Shown here: positions 54,974 to 63,183 of the stretch, piece after piece
Numbering within the stretch: the stretch's first letter is position 1
Layout: each line of letters opens with the position of its first letter
Assembly: GCF_009908165.1 (NCBI RefSeq)
Contig: NZ_JAAAUC010000001.1
Span: 248,001-312,000 of the forward strand
Source of the DNA: Frigidibacter albus
Lineage (GTDB): Bacteria > Pseudomonadota > Alphaproteobacteria > Rhodobacterales > Rhodobacteraceae
Reading direction: 5' to 3'
DNA: 64,000 nt
Notes under the pieces: generated by a model
What the model saw: only the letters and a program-made list of their open reading frames with translations
Told to the model about the DNA's origin: nothing
Databases searched by the model: none
Program-made: the position numbers and the translations under genes

Positions 54974-56334
54974 CCGATATCAGCCCGACCTCTGCGGAAG
55001 CCCCGAAGCGTCCGCAAGCGCATGGCTCGCTGCTGACCGCGACGCCGCTGATGAAGCGCCGCAACGCTGCCGAAACCCGGTTCCACGCCTATGGCATCGC
55101 CGCCATCGTGGTGGCGCTGCTGACGCTGGCGATCATGCTGTTCACCATTATCCGCGACGGCCATTCGGCCTTCTACCAGGCGACGATGACCTTCCCGGTG
55201 ACCATCGATGCCGCCGTGGTCGACAAGACCGGCACGCGCGACGTGGCCGAGATGACGAAGGTCACCACCATCGGCTATGCCCGCATCCTGGGCGAGTCGC
55301 TGGTCAAGCATCTGGCCGATGAGGGCCTTGTGGTCGAAGGCATGACCGACAAGGAAATCACCGACATGATCTCCAAGGACGCACCGGCCCGCCTGCGGGA
55401 CCGCGTCCTGGCAGACACCTCGCTGGTGGGGCAGACCGTGACGGTCGACGTCTTCACGGGCGGCCGGGTGGATGGCTACTTCAAGGGCCGCGTCACCCGC
55501 GAGATCGCCGAGCGCGATTCCAACGTGACGGTGACCCAGCTCGACATGGCCGACCTGATGGAAGAGGCGGGAATCCTCAGCTCCCAGTTCAACTGGAGCT
55601 TCATCACCGCCCCGGACGCGTCGGACTTGCGCCCCGAGGCTGCCGGCCTTGGCGTCGCGCTGCTTGGCACGCTTTACATGATGCTGCTGACCTTCATCTT
55701 CACGCTGCCCATCGGTGTGGCCGCCTCGATCTATCTTGAGGAATTCGCGCCGAAGAACCGGCTGACCGACCTGATCGAGGTGAACATCTCGAACCTCGCG
55801 GCCGTGCCGTCCATCGTCTACGGGATCCTGGGCCTTGCCATCTTCATCAACTTTGCGGGGCTGCCGTCTTCTGCCCCGCTGGTCGGTGCGCTGGTGCTGA
55901 CGCTGATGACCCTGCCGACGATCATCATCGCGACCCGCGCCGCGATCCGCGCCGTGCCGCCCTCGATCCGCGATGCGGCCCTTGGGGTCGGCGCGTCGAA
56001 GATGCAGACGGTTGTCCACCATGTGCTGCCGCTGGCGGCGCCGGGCATCCTGACCGGCACCATCCTTGGCCTTGCTTCGGCTGCCGGGGAAACCGGGCCG
56101 CTGCTGCTGATCGGCATGGTCGCCTTCGTGACCAACTACCCGGCCAGCCCGCTTGACGGCGGCTTCCTTGACCCGGCCAGCGCCCTTCCGGTGCAGGTCT
56201 ATTCCTGGGCCTCGCGCTCGGACCCGGCGTTCATCGAACGCTCGTCCGGGGCGATCATCGTGTTGCTGATCTTCCTATTTTTCATGAACGCGCTTGCCAT
56301 CGTGCTGCGCCGCCGCTTTGAACGCCGCTGGTAA
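54970..56334 (+). CDS. pstA: Phosphate ABC transporter permease PstA
   Basis: This 454-residue permease also has a long N-terminal part (residues 1 to about 210). It includes one membrane helix and a periplasmic loop with KEITDMISKDAPARLRDR. The PstA core follows with YLEEFAPKNRLTDLIEVNIS, AVPSIVYGILGLA and the coupling loop RDAALGVGASKMQTVVHHVL. It forms the phosphate channel with PstC. The start overlaps the pstC stop (ATGA). Such N-terminal extensions are usual in alphaproteobacterial PstA. Confidence 0.92.
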   Translation: MTDISPTSAEAPKRPQAHGSLLTATPLMKRRNAAETRFHAYGIAAIVVALLTLAIMLFTIIRDGHSAFYQATMTFPVTIDAAVVDKTGTRDVAEMTKVTTIGYARILGESLVKHLADEGLVVEGMTDKEITDMISKDAPARLRDRVLADTSLVGQTVTVDVFTGGRVDGYFKGRVTREIAERDSNVTVTQLDMADLMEEAGILSSQFNWSFITAPDASDLRPEAAGLGVALLGTLYMMLLTFIFTLPIGVAASIYLEEFAPKNRLTDLIEVNISNLAAVPSIVYGILGLAIFINFAGLPSSAPLVGALVLTLMTLPTIIIATRAAIRAVPPSIRDAALGVGASKMQTVVHHVLPLAAPGILTGTILGLASAAGETGPLLLIGMVAFVTNYPASPLDGGFLDPASALPVQVYSWASRSDPAFIERSSGAIIVLLIFLFFMNALAIVLRRRFERRW

Positions 56335-56346
56335 GGGGGCCCCGCC

Positions 56347-57144
56347 ATGAACGACATGCGAATCGTGGAGAGAGACGTGGATATCACCGAGAACAAGATC
56401 ACGGCCCGTGGGGTTCAGGTGTATTACGGCACCAACCATGCGCTCAAGGACGTGGATGTCGATATCCTCGACAAGACCGTCACCGCCTTCATCGGCCCGT
56501 CGGGCTGCGGCAAGTCAACCTTCCTGCGCTGCCTGAACCGGATGAACGACACGGTTGCCAGCGCCCGGGTGGAAGGCGAGATCCTCCTGGAAGGCGAGAA
56601 CATCTATGACCCCAAGGTCGACCCGGTGCAGTTGCGCGCCAAGGTCGGCATGGTGTTCCAGAAGCCGAACCCGTTCCCGAAGTCGATTTACGACAACGTG
56701 GCCTACGGCCCCAAGATCCACGGCCTGACCCGCAACAAGGCGGAACTGGACGAGATCGTCGAAAAATCGCTGCGCCGTGCCGCGATCTGGAACGAGGTCA
56801 AGGACCGGCTTGATGCTTCGGGCACCGGCCTGTCGGGCGGCCAGCAGCAGCGTCTGTGCATTGCACGTGCGGTTGCGACCAACCCCGAAGTGCTGCTGAT
56901 GGACGAGCCCTGCTCGGCGCTGGACCCCATCGCCACGGCGCAGGTCGAGGAGCTGATCGACGAGCTGCGCAGCCAGTACTCTGTGGTCATCGTCACGCAC
57001 TCGATGCAGCAGGCCGCCCGCGTCAGCCAGAAGACGGCGTTCTTCCATCTTGGCCATCTGGTCGAGTATGGTGAGACGGGCCAGATCTTCACCAATCCGC
57101 AGGATCCGCGGACGGAAAGCTACATAACTGGCCGGATCGGGTGA
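56347..57144 (+). CDS. pstB: Phosphate ABC transporter ATP-binding protein
   Basis: This 265-residue ATPase has Walker [10 protein letters not shown] (residues 50-58), the signature [14 protein letters not shown] and Walker [15 protein letters not shown]. PstB-specific CLNRMNDTV and [15 protein letters not shown] are present. It powers PstSCA phosphate uptake and, with PhoU, reports phosphate status to the sensor kinase. A short gap separates it from pstA. Confidence 0.96.
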   Translation: MNDMRIVERDVDITENKITARGVQVYYGTNHALKDVDVDILDKTVTAFIGPSGCGKSTFLRCLNRMNDTVASARVEGEILLEGENIYDPKVDPVQLRAKVGMVFQKPNPFPKSIYDNVAYGPKIHGLTRNKAELDEIVEKSLRRAAIWNEVKDRLDASGTGLSGGQQQRLCIARAVATNPEVLLMDEPCSALDPIATAQVEELIDELRSQYSVVIVTHSMQQAARVSQKTAFFHLGHLVEYGETGQIFTNPQDPRTESYITGRIG

Positions 57145-57148
57145 CATC

Positions 57149-57877
57149 ATGAGCATGAACAAAGACCCCCATATCGCCTCGGTCTTCGACCGGGATCTGG
57201 AAGCCATCCAGGCGATGATCATGAAGATGGGCGGGCTGGTCGAGGCCCAGATCCTTGATGCCGCCCAGGCGCTGGAAACCCGCGACGAGGAGCTGGCCGA
57301 GAAGGTCCGCAACACCGACGCGCTGGTTGACGAGATGGAAGAGCTGGTAAATGCCGAGGCCGCGCGCCTGCTGGCACTGCGCTCTCCCACCGCGTCGGAC
57401 CTGCGCACCGTGCTGACAGTGATGAAGATCGCCGCGAGCCTCGAACGGGTCGGCGATTACTGCAAGAACATGGCCAAGCGCAGCCATGTCCTGGCGCAGA
57501 TGCCGGCGATCAACGGTGCTGGCGGTGCGCTGCGGCGGATGGCCAAGGCCGTCGAGGTGATGCTGAAGGACTCGCTGGACAGTTACATCCAGCGCGATCT
57601 GGAGCTGGCCCATGACGTGCGCTCGCGCGATCGGGACGTCGACCAGATGTACAACGCGCTGTTCCGCGAATTCCTGACCTACATGATGGAAGATCCGCGC
57701 AACATCACGCCCTGCATGCATCTGCATTTCATCGCCAAGAACATCGAGCGTATGGGCGACCATGCGACCACCATCGCGGAACAGGTGATCTATCTGATCA
57801 CCGGCACCGTGCCGGACGAGCCGCGCATCAAGGGCGAAAGCGTGATGCCGGCCGATCTGGGCGACGGCGAGGACTGA
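57149..57877 (+). CDS. phoU: Phosphate signalling protein PhoU
   Basis: This 242-residue all-helical protein has the two repeats of the PhoU family. The metal-binding motifs are ERVGDYCKN in the first repeat and ERMGDHATTI in the second. It restrains the sensor kinase and the transporter when phosphate is plentiful. It starts four bases after the pstB stop and is followed immediately by phoB. Confidence 0.96.
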   Translation: MSMNKDPHIASVFDRDLEAIQAMIMKMGGLVEAQILDAAQALETRDEELAEKVRNTDALVDEMEELVNAEAARLLALRSPTASDLRTVLTVMKIAASLERVGDYCKNMAKRSHVLAQMPAINGAGGALRRMAKAVEVMLKDSLDSYIQRDLELAHDVRSRDRDVDQMYNALFREFLTYMMEDPRNITPCMHLHFIAKNIERMGDHATTIAEQVIYLITGTVPDEPRIKGESVMPADLGDGED

Positions 57878-57881
57878 GCAG

Positions 57882-58571
57882 ATGCCAGCCGACACCCCCT
57901 CGGTCCTGATCGTCGAGGACGAACCCGCGCAGCGCGAAGTGCTGGCCTATAACCTGGAGGCCGAAGGATTTCGCGTGGCTCAGGCCGAAAACGGCGAAGA
58001 GGCGTTGCTGCTTGTCTCCGAGGACCGGCCCGATCTGATCGTGCTGGACTGGATGCTGCCCAACGTCTCGGGGATCGAGGTCTGCCGGCGGCTGAAAAGC
58101 CGCAGCGAGACGCGGGGTGTGCCGATCATCATGCTCTCGGCCCGGTCGGAAGAAGTGGACCGGGTCCGCGGGTTGGAAACCGGCGCCGATGACTATGTCA
58201 TCAAGCCCTATTCGGTGGTCGAACTCATGGCCCGGGTGCGCACGCAATTGCGCCGCACCCGGCCTGCCACCGTCGGCGAGACGCTGATGTTCGAGGATAT
58301 CCGGCTTGATGCGGAAAGCCACAAGGTGTTCCGCGGCGAGGCGCTGCTGAAGCTGGGCCCGACCGAATTCCGGCTGCTGGCGACCTTCATGGAAAAGCCG
58401 GGGCGGGTCTGGAGCCGCGAGCAACTGCTCGACCGGGTCTGGGGCCGCGACATCTATGTCGATACCCGGACGGTGGATGTGCATATCGGCCGTCTGCGCA
58501 AGGCCCTGTGCCAGCAGGGCGGCGAAGATCCGGTGCGCACGGTTCGCGGCGCGGGCTACGCGCTGGGCTGA
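57882..58571 (+). CDS. phoB: Phosphate regulon response regulator PhoB
   Basis: This 229-residue OmpR-type response regulator has a complete receiver domain: acidic VEDE (residues 11-14), phospho-acceptor Asp56 in IVLDWMLP, Thr/Ser in MLSARSEE, and the conserved Lys in VIKPYS. The C-terminal winged helix contains LGPTEFRLLATFMEKPGRVW and TVDVHIGRLRKAL. It binds the two Pho boxes found in this window. No phoR sensor gene lies in the window. Confidence 0.95.
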   Translation: MPADTPSVLIVEDEPAQREVLAYNLEAEGFRVAQAENGEEALLLVSEDRPDLIVLDWMLPNVSGIEVCRRLKSRSETRGVPIIMLSARSEEVDRVRGLETGADDYVIKPYSVVELMARVRTQLRRTRPATVGETLMFEDIRLDAESHKVFRGEALLKLGPTEFRLLATFMEKPGRVWSREQLLDRVWGRDIYVDTRTVDVHIGRLRKALCQQGGEDPVRTVRGAGYALG

Positions 58572-58576
58572 CCGCC

Positions 58577-59323
58577 ATGAACCGCGTCATGCTGCCCATC
58601 ACCGGTTCTGCTGACACCGAGCTGCCTTGCGTGACCATATTTGCGACGGACGGCGAACTGCCGGTTATCGGGCAGCAAGACATCTTTGCGGCCAACTTTG
58701 ATGTGTCTGTCGCGCGCACCGAGGCAGAGGCCCGGGCCATCGTCATCCAGCAGCGTCCTGACTTGCTGCTGATCGCCAGCGAGACGCGGAATGACGATTT
58801 GCCAGGGATCATCGCGCGGCTCCGCGAGGTCTCTCGCACGCGGTATCTGCCGGTCGTGGTCCTGGGGGACGAGCAGGCCTGGCTGTCATCGGCGCTGATC
58901 TTCGATGGTCATATCGATGAGGTCATCTCGAGTCAGTGTCGCACGGATATCGGTCTTGCAGCGATAAGGGCGCTCCTGCGCAGGGTGCGGCCAGAGGCTT
59001 TGACCGGCCGGCTGGCGTTCGCCGACCTGACCATCAACGAGCTTGAGCGCCGCGTCGAATGGGCCCGCACACTGATCCACCTGTCGCCAACCGAATACCG
59101 GTTTCTGGCCGGCCTTGTTGACGAGCCGTCCCACATGCTGACACGGGCGCATATCTCGCGGCGCGTCTGGGGCCACGCCTCCGATGCATCGCGGCAGATC
59201 GATCAGGTCGTGAAAGGCCTGCGCCTGCTGCTTCGCCCGCTTCAGGCCGAGCATCTGATCGAAACCGTTCGCGGCGTCGGCTATCGGCTCTGCGCGACCC
59301 CGGAAGCGCAACCGTCGACCTGA
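58577..59323 (+). CDS. PhoB-like regulator with a degenerate receiver domain
   Basis: This 248-residue protein is organised like PhoB. A receiver-like N-terminal domain (residues about 20-135) is followed by a winged helix (residues about 145-240: LSPTEYRFLAGLVDEPSHML, LIETVRGVGYRLC). Aligned with PhoB through RPDLLLIASET, the phospho-acceptor aspartate is replaced by Ala67, and the switch lysine is missing (DEVISSQ at the KP position). It therefore cannot be phosphorylated in the usual way. The ATG at 58577 is five bases after the phoB stop. It probably binds DNA related to the Pho box or interacts with PhoB. Confidence 0.82.
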   Translation: MNRVMLPITGSADTELPCVTIFATDGELPVIGQQDIFAANFDVSVARTEAEARAIVIQQRPDLLLIASETRNDDLPGIIARLREVSRTRYLPVVVLGDEQAWLSSALIFDGHIDEVISSQCRTDIGLAAIRALLRRVRPEALTGRLAFADLTINELERRVEWARTLIHLSPTEYRFLAGLVDEPSHMLTRAHISRRVWGHASDASRQIDQVVKGLRLLLRPLQAEHLIETVRGVGYRLCATPEAQPST

Positions 59324-59497
59324 CATGGCGCGCATGCCGCGCGCATCGCCTTCGCCTTCGCGTGACCGCGATGGCGATGCGAAGTCCATATCGACCAGCT
59401 GCGCCCAATCCTCCGAAAACCTGCCCTCGATGCCTTGACGGTAACCTTCGCGGATACCGCCGCAAACCCCTCAGCATGGCCCGAGGGAACTTGCCGG

Positions 59498-59536
59498 TTG
59501 ACGCGAATCGTTCCCGCGGTCTAGTTTGTCCGGACA
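59498..59536 (+). promoter_or_regulatory. Promoter with overlapping palindromic operator for the MaoC-TRAP operon
   Basis: TTGACG (59498-59503), an 18-bp spacer and TAGTTT (59522-59527) form a plausible promoter. The perfect 10-bp palindrome TGTCCGGACA (59527-59536) abuts the -10. That is a typical place for a repressor, probably of the GntR family, which is not encoded here. Confidence 0.45.
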
Positions 59537-59594
59537 GCCGAACAAATTAACCTTGGCCGGCTGGCATGGGATGAGGACAGGGAGGAGACAGATC

Positions 59595-60101
59595 GTGCGG
59601 AAGATCGGCGAGCAGCGGTATCGCGGCGAAATCGGGCGGTACTACGAGGATTTCGTCGTCGGGGATGTCTATGAGCACCGGCCCGGCCGGACCATCACCG
59701 AGGCTGACAACATCAACTTCTCGCTGATGACCATGAACCAGCACCCGATGCATTGCGACGCCGAGTACGCGTCGAAATCCGAGTTCGGCAAACCGCTGGT
59801 CAACAGCGGGCTGACGGTGGCGATCGTGCTGGGGATGACCGTGCAGGACGTCAGCGGCAAGGCCATCGCCAATCTGGGTTGGGAGAGCATCAAGCTCAGC
59901 GGCCCGATCCATCCCGGCGACACGATCTATGCCGAGTCCGAGGTGCTGGACAAACGCGAGTCCAAGTCGCGCCCCGGCGCCGGCATCGTCAAGGTGCGGA
60001 CCTTGGGCAAGAAGGCGGATGGCACGGTTTTCATGAGCTTCGACCGCTCCGCGCTGATCCAGAAGCGGGACGGAAACATCGACGAGGCCGCGGGCTACTA
60101 G
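59595..60101 (+). CDS. MaoC-family (R)-hydratase
   Basis: This 168-residue hot-dog-fold protein has the MaoC pattern: GRTITEADNINFSLMTMNQH near the N-terminus, and FGKPLVNSGLTVAIVLGM with the hydratase active-site region. LSGPIHPGDTIYAESEVLD follows. MaoC proteins hydrate 2-enoyl-CoA or mesaconyl-CoA-like substrates. I use GTG 59595 because GGAGGAG lies eight bases upstream; longer frames to 59526 or 59571 exist. It opens an operon with a TRAP transporter and an MmgE/PrpD protein. That suggests breakdown of a branched dicarboxylate such as mesaconate or itaconate, by inference only. Confidence 0.82.
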   Translation: MRKIGEQRYRGEIGRYYEDFVVGDVYEHRPGRTITEADNINFSLMTMNQHPMHCDAEYASKSEFGKPLVNSGLTVAIVLGMTVQDVSGKAIANLGWESIKLSGPIHPGDTIYAESEVLDKRESKSRPGAGIVKVRTLGKKADGTVFMSFDRSALIQKRDGNIDEAAGY

Positions 60102-60236
60102 CCCCGGCCAAGCGACAAGGACAAGGCGCGGGGGGAGATCTGCGCAAGGCCAAAAGTCTAAACCGCGCGCAGGGGGCGTCCGCCCCGCGCAAGATGAACA
60201 AACCGGACACACGCATCTCAGGGAGGAGATCCGCAC

Positions 60237-61253
60237 ATGAAGAACACATCTTTCGGTACGTCGTTGCGCGCAGGAACAGCCATTGGCGCGGCGCTCGTTG
60301 CTACCCTCGCGGCGCCTGCAGTGGCCGAGGACCTTGTGCTGCCAAGCGAAGTCGCGGCGACGCACTGGAAAACCGACTACCAGAACGAATTTGCGCAGAT
60401 GGTCGATGAGCGGACCAATGGCGAGATCAGCGTCAAGGTGTTCCCCGCCGGCCAGCTTTACAACGAGCAGGACGCGCTGGCGGCCCTCGGCACCGGCGCG
60501 GTGCAGATGGTCTGGCCGGTCTCGGTGCGGGTGGAGTCGATCGAGCCTGCGACCGGCGTGATCAACCTTCCTTTCGCGCTTAGCGACGAGATGATGGCGA
60601 ATGAGTGTTTCGCCAAGGGGCTGACAGGGGTGATGTCTTCCTATGTCGAGCCGCGCGGGCTCGAGATCCTTGGCCTGCTGCGCACGGCCGACCTGTTCTT
60701 CATCTTCAAGGATGACGAGGTCGCCAGCATGGAGGACCTCAAGGGCAAGAAGGTCCGGGTGACGGGCGGCAGGGTCTTCCTCGACACGATGGACCGGCTG
60801 GGGGTCAGCTCGGTCTCGATGGCCGCGTCGGAGATGAGCACGGCGATGTCGCAAGGCGCGATCGACGGTGTGTTCTCGTCGCCCGCCGGTTGGGCCGAAA
60901 TGATCGGGATGACCGGCAAATACGGCTGGTATGTCCCCGGCTTCAGCCTTTCGACCTATGCGGTCGTCGCGGACAAGGCCTGGTTCGACGGGCTTCCTGC
61001 CGAACATCAAGAGGCCATCACCTCCTCGCTCGACGAGATCTCCAAGCGGCAGTGGATCGATGCCAAGGCGTCCGATGACGCGGCGATCCAGCACATGATC
61101 GGGCAGGGTGCTGTCTTCCACGTTGCCGACGAGGCCGAGTCGGCGCGCTGGCGGCAACTCGCAGACGAAAGCGCCACCTCCTTCACCGAGGCCCATCCCG
61201 AGGTCATGGCCCAGATGGCCGAACTGGAGACGACCTGTGGCGTCGGCGGCTGA
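60237..61253 (+). CDS. TRAP transporter substrate-binding protein (DctP family)
   Basis: This 338-residue periplasmic protein has a signal peptide (cleavage after AVAE). The DctP ligand loop LKGKKVRVTGGRVFLDTMD contains the carboxylate-binding arginine. It follows a strong GGGAGGAGA ribosome-binding sequence and lies 135 bp after the MaoC gene. It would deliver an organic acid to the DctQM pair encoded next. A GGGGC-GTCC-GCCCC hairpin (about 60173-60186) sits in the gap and may modulate expression. Confidence 0.92.
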   Translation: MKNTSFGTSLRAGTAIGAALVATLAAPAVAEDLVLPSEVAATHWKTDYQNEFAQMVDERTNGEISVKVFPAGQLYNEQDALAALGTGAVQMVWPVSVRVESIEPATGVINLPFALSDEMMANECFAKGLTGVMSSYVEPRGLEILGLLRTADLFFIFKDDEVASMEDLKGKKVRVTGGRVFLDTMDRLGVSSVSMAASEMSTAMSQGAIDGVFSSPAGWAEMIGMTGKYGWYVPGFSLSTYAVVADKAWFDGLPAEHQEAITSSLDEISKRQWIDAKASDDAAIQHMIGQGAVFHVADEAESARWRQLADESATSFTEAHPEVMAQMAELETTCGVGG

Positions 61254-61902
61254 TCCCAAGGCAGAGCGCGTCGGATCCAAGGCAGGATCCGACGTGTCGC
61301 CGCCCCGTTCCCGCATTGCGCCGGACCGGGGCCCGCGCACCTCGCACTGGACCGGGTTCGAGCAACGCTGGCTGCTGTCACTGGCGACCATCCTGGCGCT
61401 GCTGGCCACCGCGATCATGCTGTTCGAGGCGTTCAACCGGGGCTTCATGGACCGCAGCTTCTTCTGGGCCGAGGAGGGCGTGCGCTACCTGATGATCTGG
61501 GCGTTCTTCCTGACCATCGGCGCCGCCGGCCGGGGCGGGTATCACATCCGCACCGAAATGCTGGTGGACATGCTGCCCGCGGGCCTGCGCCGGGTCTGCA
61601 ACCTGCTGGCCAGCGTCGCCGGCGTCGGCTTCTCGGCGGTGCTCTTCGCCGCGTCACTGCCGCAGGTCTATCGCTACTACACGATGGGGATGATGACGGA
61701 ATCTAACCTCGACCTGCCGATGTGGGTCCTGTTCATGGCCATGCCGATCGGGGCGCTGCTGATGGGCGGCTACTACCTCGGCTGCCTGATCCGCGCCTGG
61801 AAGGGCGCCGAGCCCTTTGGCGCACAGCCCGGTGCGGGCGCCACGCCCGACGCCGCGCCCGATGCCCCCCCTGAACCCCATGCCTCGGAGGACCGCACAT
61901 GA
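61237..61902 (+). CDS. TRAP transporter small permease (DctQ family)
   Basis: This 221-residue protein has a soluble N-terminal tail of about 40 residues. The DctQ membrane segments follow (LLSLATILALLATAIMLFEA, WAFFLTIGAAGRGGYHI), and the C-terminal tail is Pro/Ala-rich. The start is uncertain: GTG 61237 has GGAGA eight bases upstream and overlaps the dctP stop by 17 bases. It is rather longer than usual because of the two tails. The stop overlaps the dctM start. Confidence 0.85.
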   Translation: MASAADPKAERVGSKAGSDVSPPRSRIAPDRGPRTSHWTGFEQRWLLSLATILALLATAIMLFEAFNRGFMDRSFFWAEEGVRYLMIWAFFLTIGAAGRGGYHIRTEMLVDMLPAGLRRVCNLLASVAGVGFSAVLFAASLPQVYRYYTMGMMTESNLDLPMWVLFMAMPIGALLMGGYYLGCLIRAWKGAEPFGAQPGAGATPDAAPDAPPEPHASEDRT

Positions 61903-63170
61903 CCGTCGCCCTCGCGCTCCCATTCGCGCTTCTCTTCCTGGCGATCGGCAGCCATGTCGCCGTCGCCCTCGGCCTGGTCGCGGCCGTGCTGCTCCTGTGG
62001 TTCGGCGGCGTGCCGAACACCGTCATCGCGCAGACCGCCTTCAAGTCCGTCAACAGCTACGCGCTGATGGCGGTGCCGATGTTCGTGCTGGCCGGCAACC
62101 TGATGATGCGGGGCCGCATCGCGGAACTGATGATCGAGTTGACAGGCAGCCTTGTCCGCGCCGTGCGCGGCGGGCTGGCGCAGACCGTGCTGCTGACCGC
62201 GGTGTTCTTCGCCGCAATCTCGGGTTCCAGCGTCGGGTCCGCGGCCGCCATCGGCGCCTCGACCGTCGAAGGCCTGCGGCGCGACAACTATCCGCCGCGC
62301 TTTGCCGCGGCGCTGGTCGCTGTCGGCGGCACGCTGGGACTGATGATCCCCCCGTCGCTGAGCTTCATCCTGATCGGCTCCATCGTCGGGCTGCCGGTGG
62401 ACAAGCTGTTCATGGCCGGCATCCTGCCCGGCATCATGGAAGCCTGCCTGCTGATGATCGGCACCTATGTGATGGTGCGCAAGAACGGCTATGGCCGCCG
62501 CGCCGAACGCCCCGACTGGAAGGGCTTCGGGCAGAAGCTGCCGCGCGCCCTGCCGGCGTTGATGATGCCGGTGCTGGTGCTGGGGTCCATCTATTCGGGC
62601 TTCCTGACGCCGACCGAGGTTTCGGCCTTTGCCGCGGCCTATGCCGCCGTCCTGTGCCTGCTGGTCTACCGCTCTGTCTCGCTCCGCGACATGTGGGATA
62701 CGGCGCGCGTGTCGCTGCTGCAGACCACCATGATCTTCGCGGTGGTGATGGGCGGCAGCCTCGTCGGCTTCGTGCTGGCGCGGATGGGGGTCTCGGCCCA
62801 GCTGATCGGTGCGCTGGAAGCTGCCAACATGAGCCCCTGGGTGTTCCTGCTGGTCGTGAACATCGCGCTGATCATCCTGGGCATGTTCCTCGACGGGATC
62901 GCGCTGATCGTGCTGACAGCGCCGCTGCTGTTCCCCGCGGCAACCGCGCTTGGCATCGACCCGATCCACTTCGCGGTGATCATGGTCGCCAATGTCGAGA
63001 TTGCCACGCTGACCCCACCCATCGGGCTGAACCTCTTCGTGATGAGCGGGATTTCCAAGATCCCGGTGCATGAGGTTGCCCGCGGGGTCGTGCCCTTCTA
63101 CGGCGTCCGCATGGTGGGGCTGGCGCTGATCACCTTCGTGCCGGCGATTTCGCTGACACTGGTCCATTAG
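61899..63170 (+). CDS. TRAP transporter large permease (DctM family)
   Basis: This 423-residue protein has about 12 membrane segments and DctM stretches: AISGSSVGSAAAIGASTVEG, GGTLGLMIPPSLSFILIGS, and LDGIALIVLTAPLLFPAATA. It is the sodium-coupled channel of the importer. The ATG overlaps the DctQ stop (ATGA). It is followed after 13 bp by the MmgE/PrpD gene in the same direction. Confidence 0.94.
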   Translation: MTVALALPFALLFLAIGSHVAVALGLVAAVLLLWFGGVPNTVIAQTAFKSVNSYALMAVPMFVLAGNLMMRGRIAELMIELTGSLVRAVRGGLAQTVLLTAVFFAAISGSSVGSAAAIGASTVEGLRRDNYPPRFAAALVAVGGTLGLMIPPSLSFILIGSIVGLPVDKLFMAGILPGIMEACLLMIGTYVMVRKNGYGRRAERPDWKGFGQKLPRALPALMMPVLVLGSIYSGFLTPTEVSAFAAAYAAVLCLLVYRSVSLRDMWDTARVSLLQTTMIFAVVMGGSLVGFVLARMGVSAQLIGALEAANMSPWVFLLVVNIALIILGMFLDGIALIVLTAPLLFPAATALGIDPIHFAVIMVANVEIATLTPPIGLNLFVMSGISKIPVHEVARGVVPFYGVRMVGLALITFVPAISLTLVH

Positions 63171-63183
63171 GAGGACTTCAGGA

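Noticed and set aside
60158-60190. Imperfect GC-rich hairpin between the MaoC and DctP genes
   Set aside because: The stem is short with a bulge and no T-run, so it is too weak to list as a terminator.
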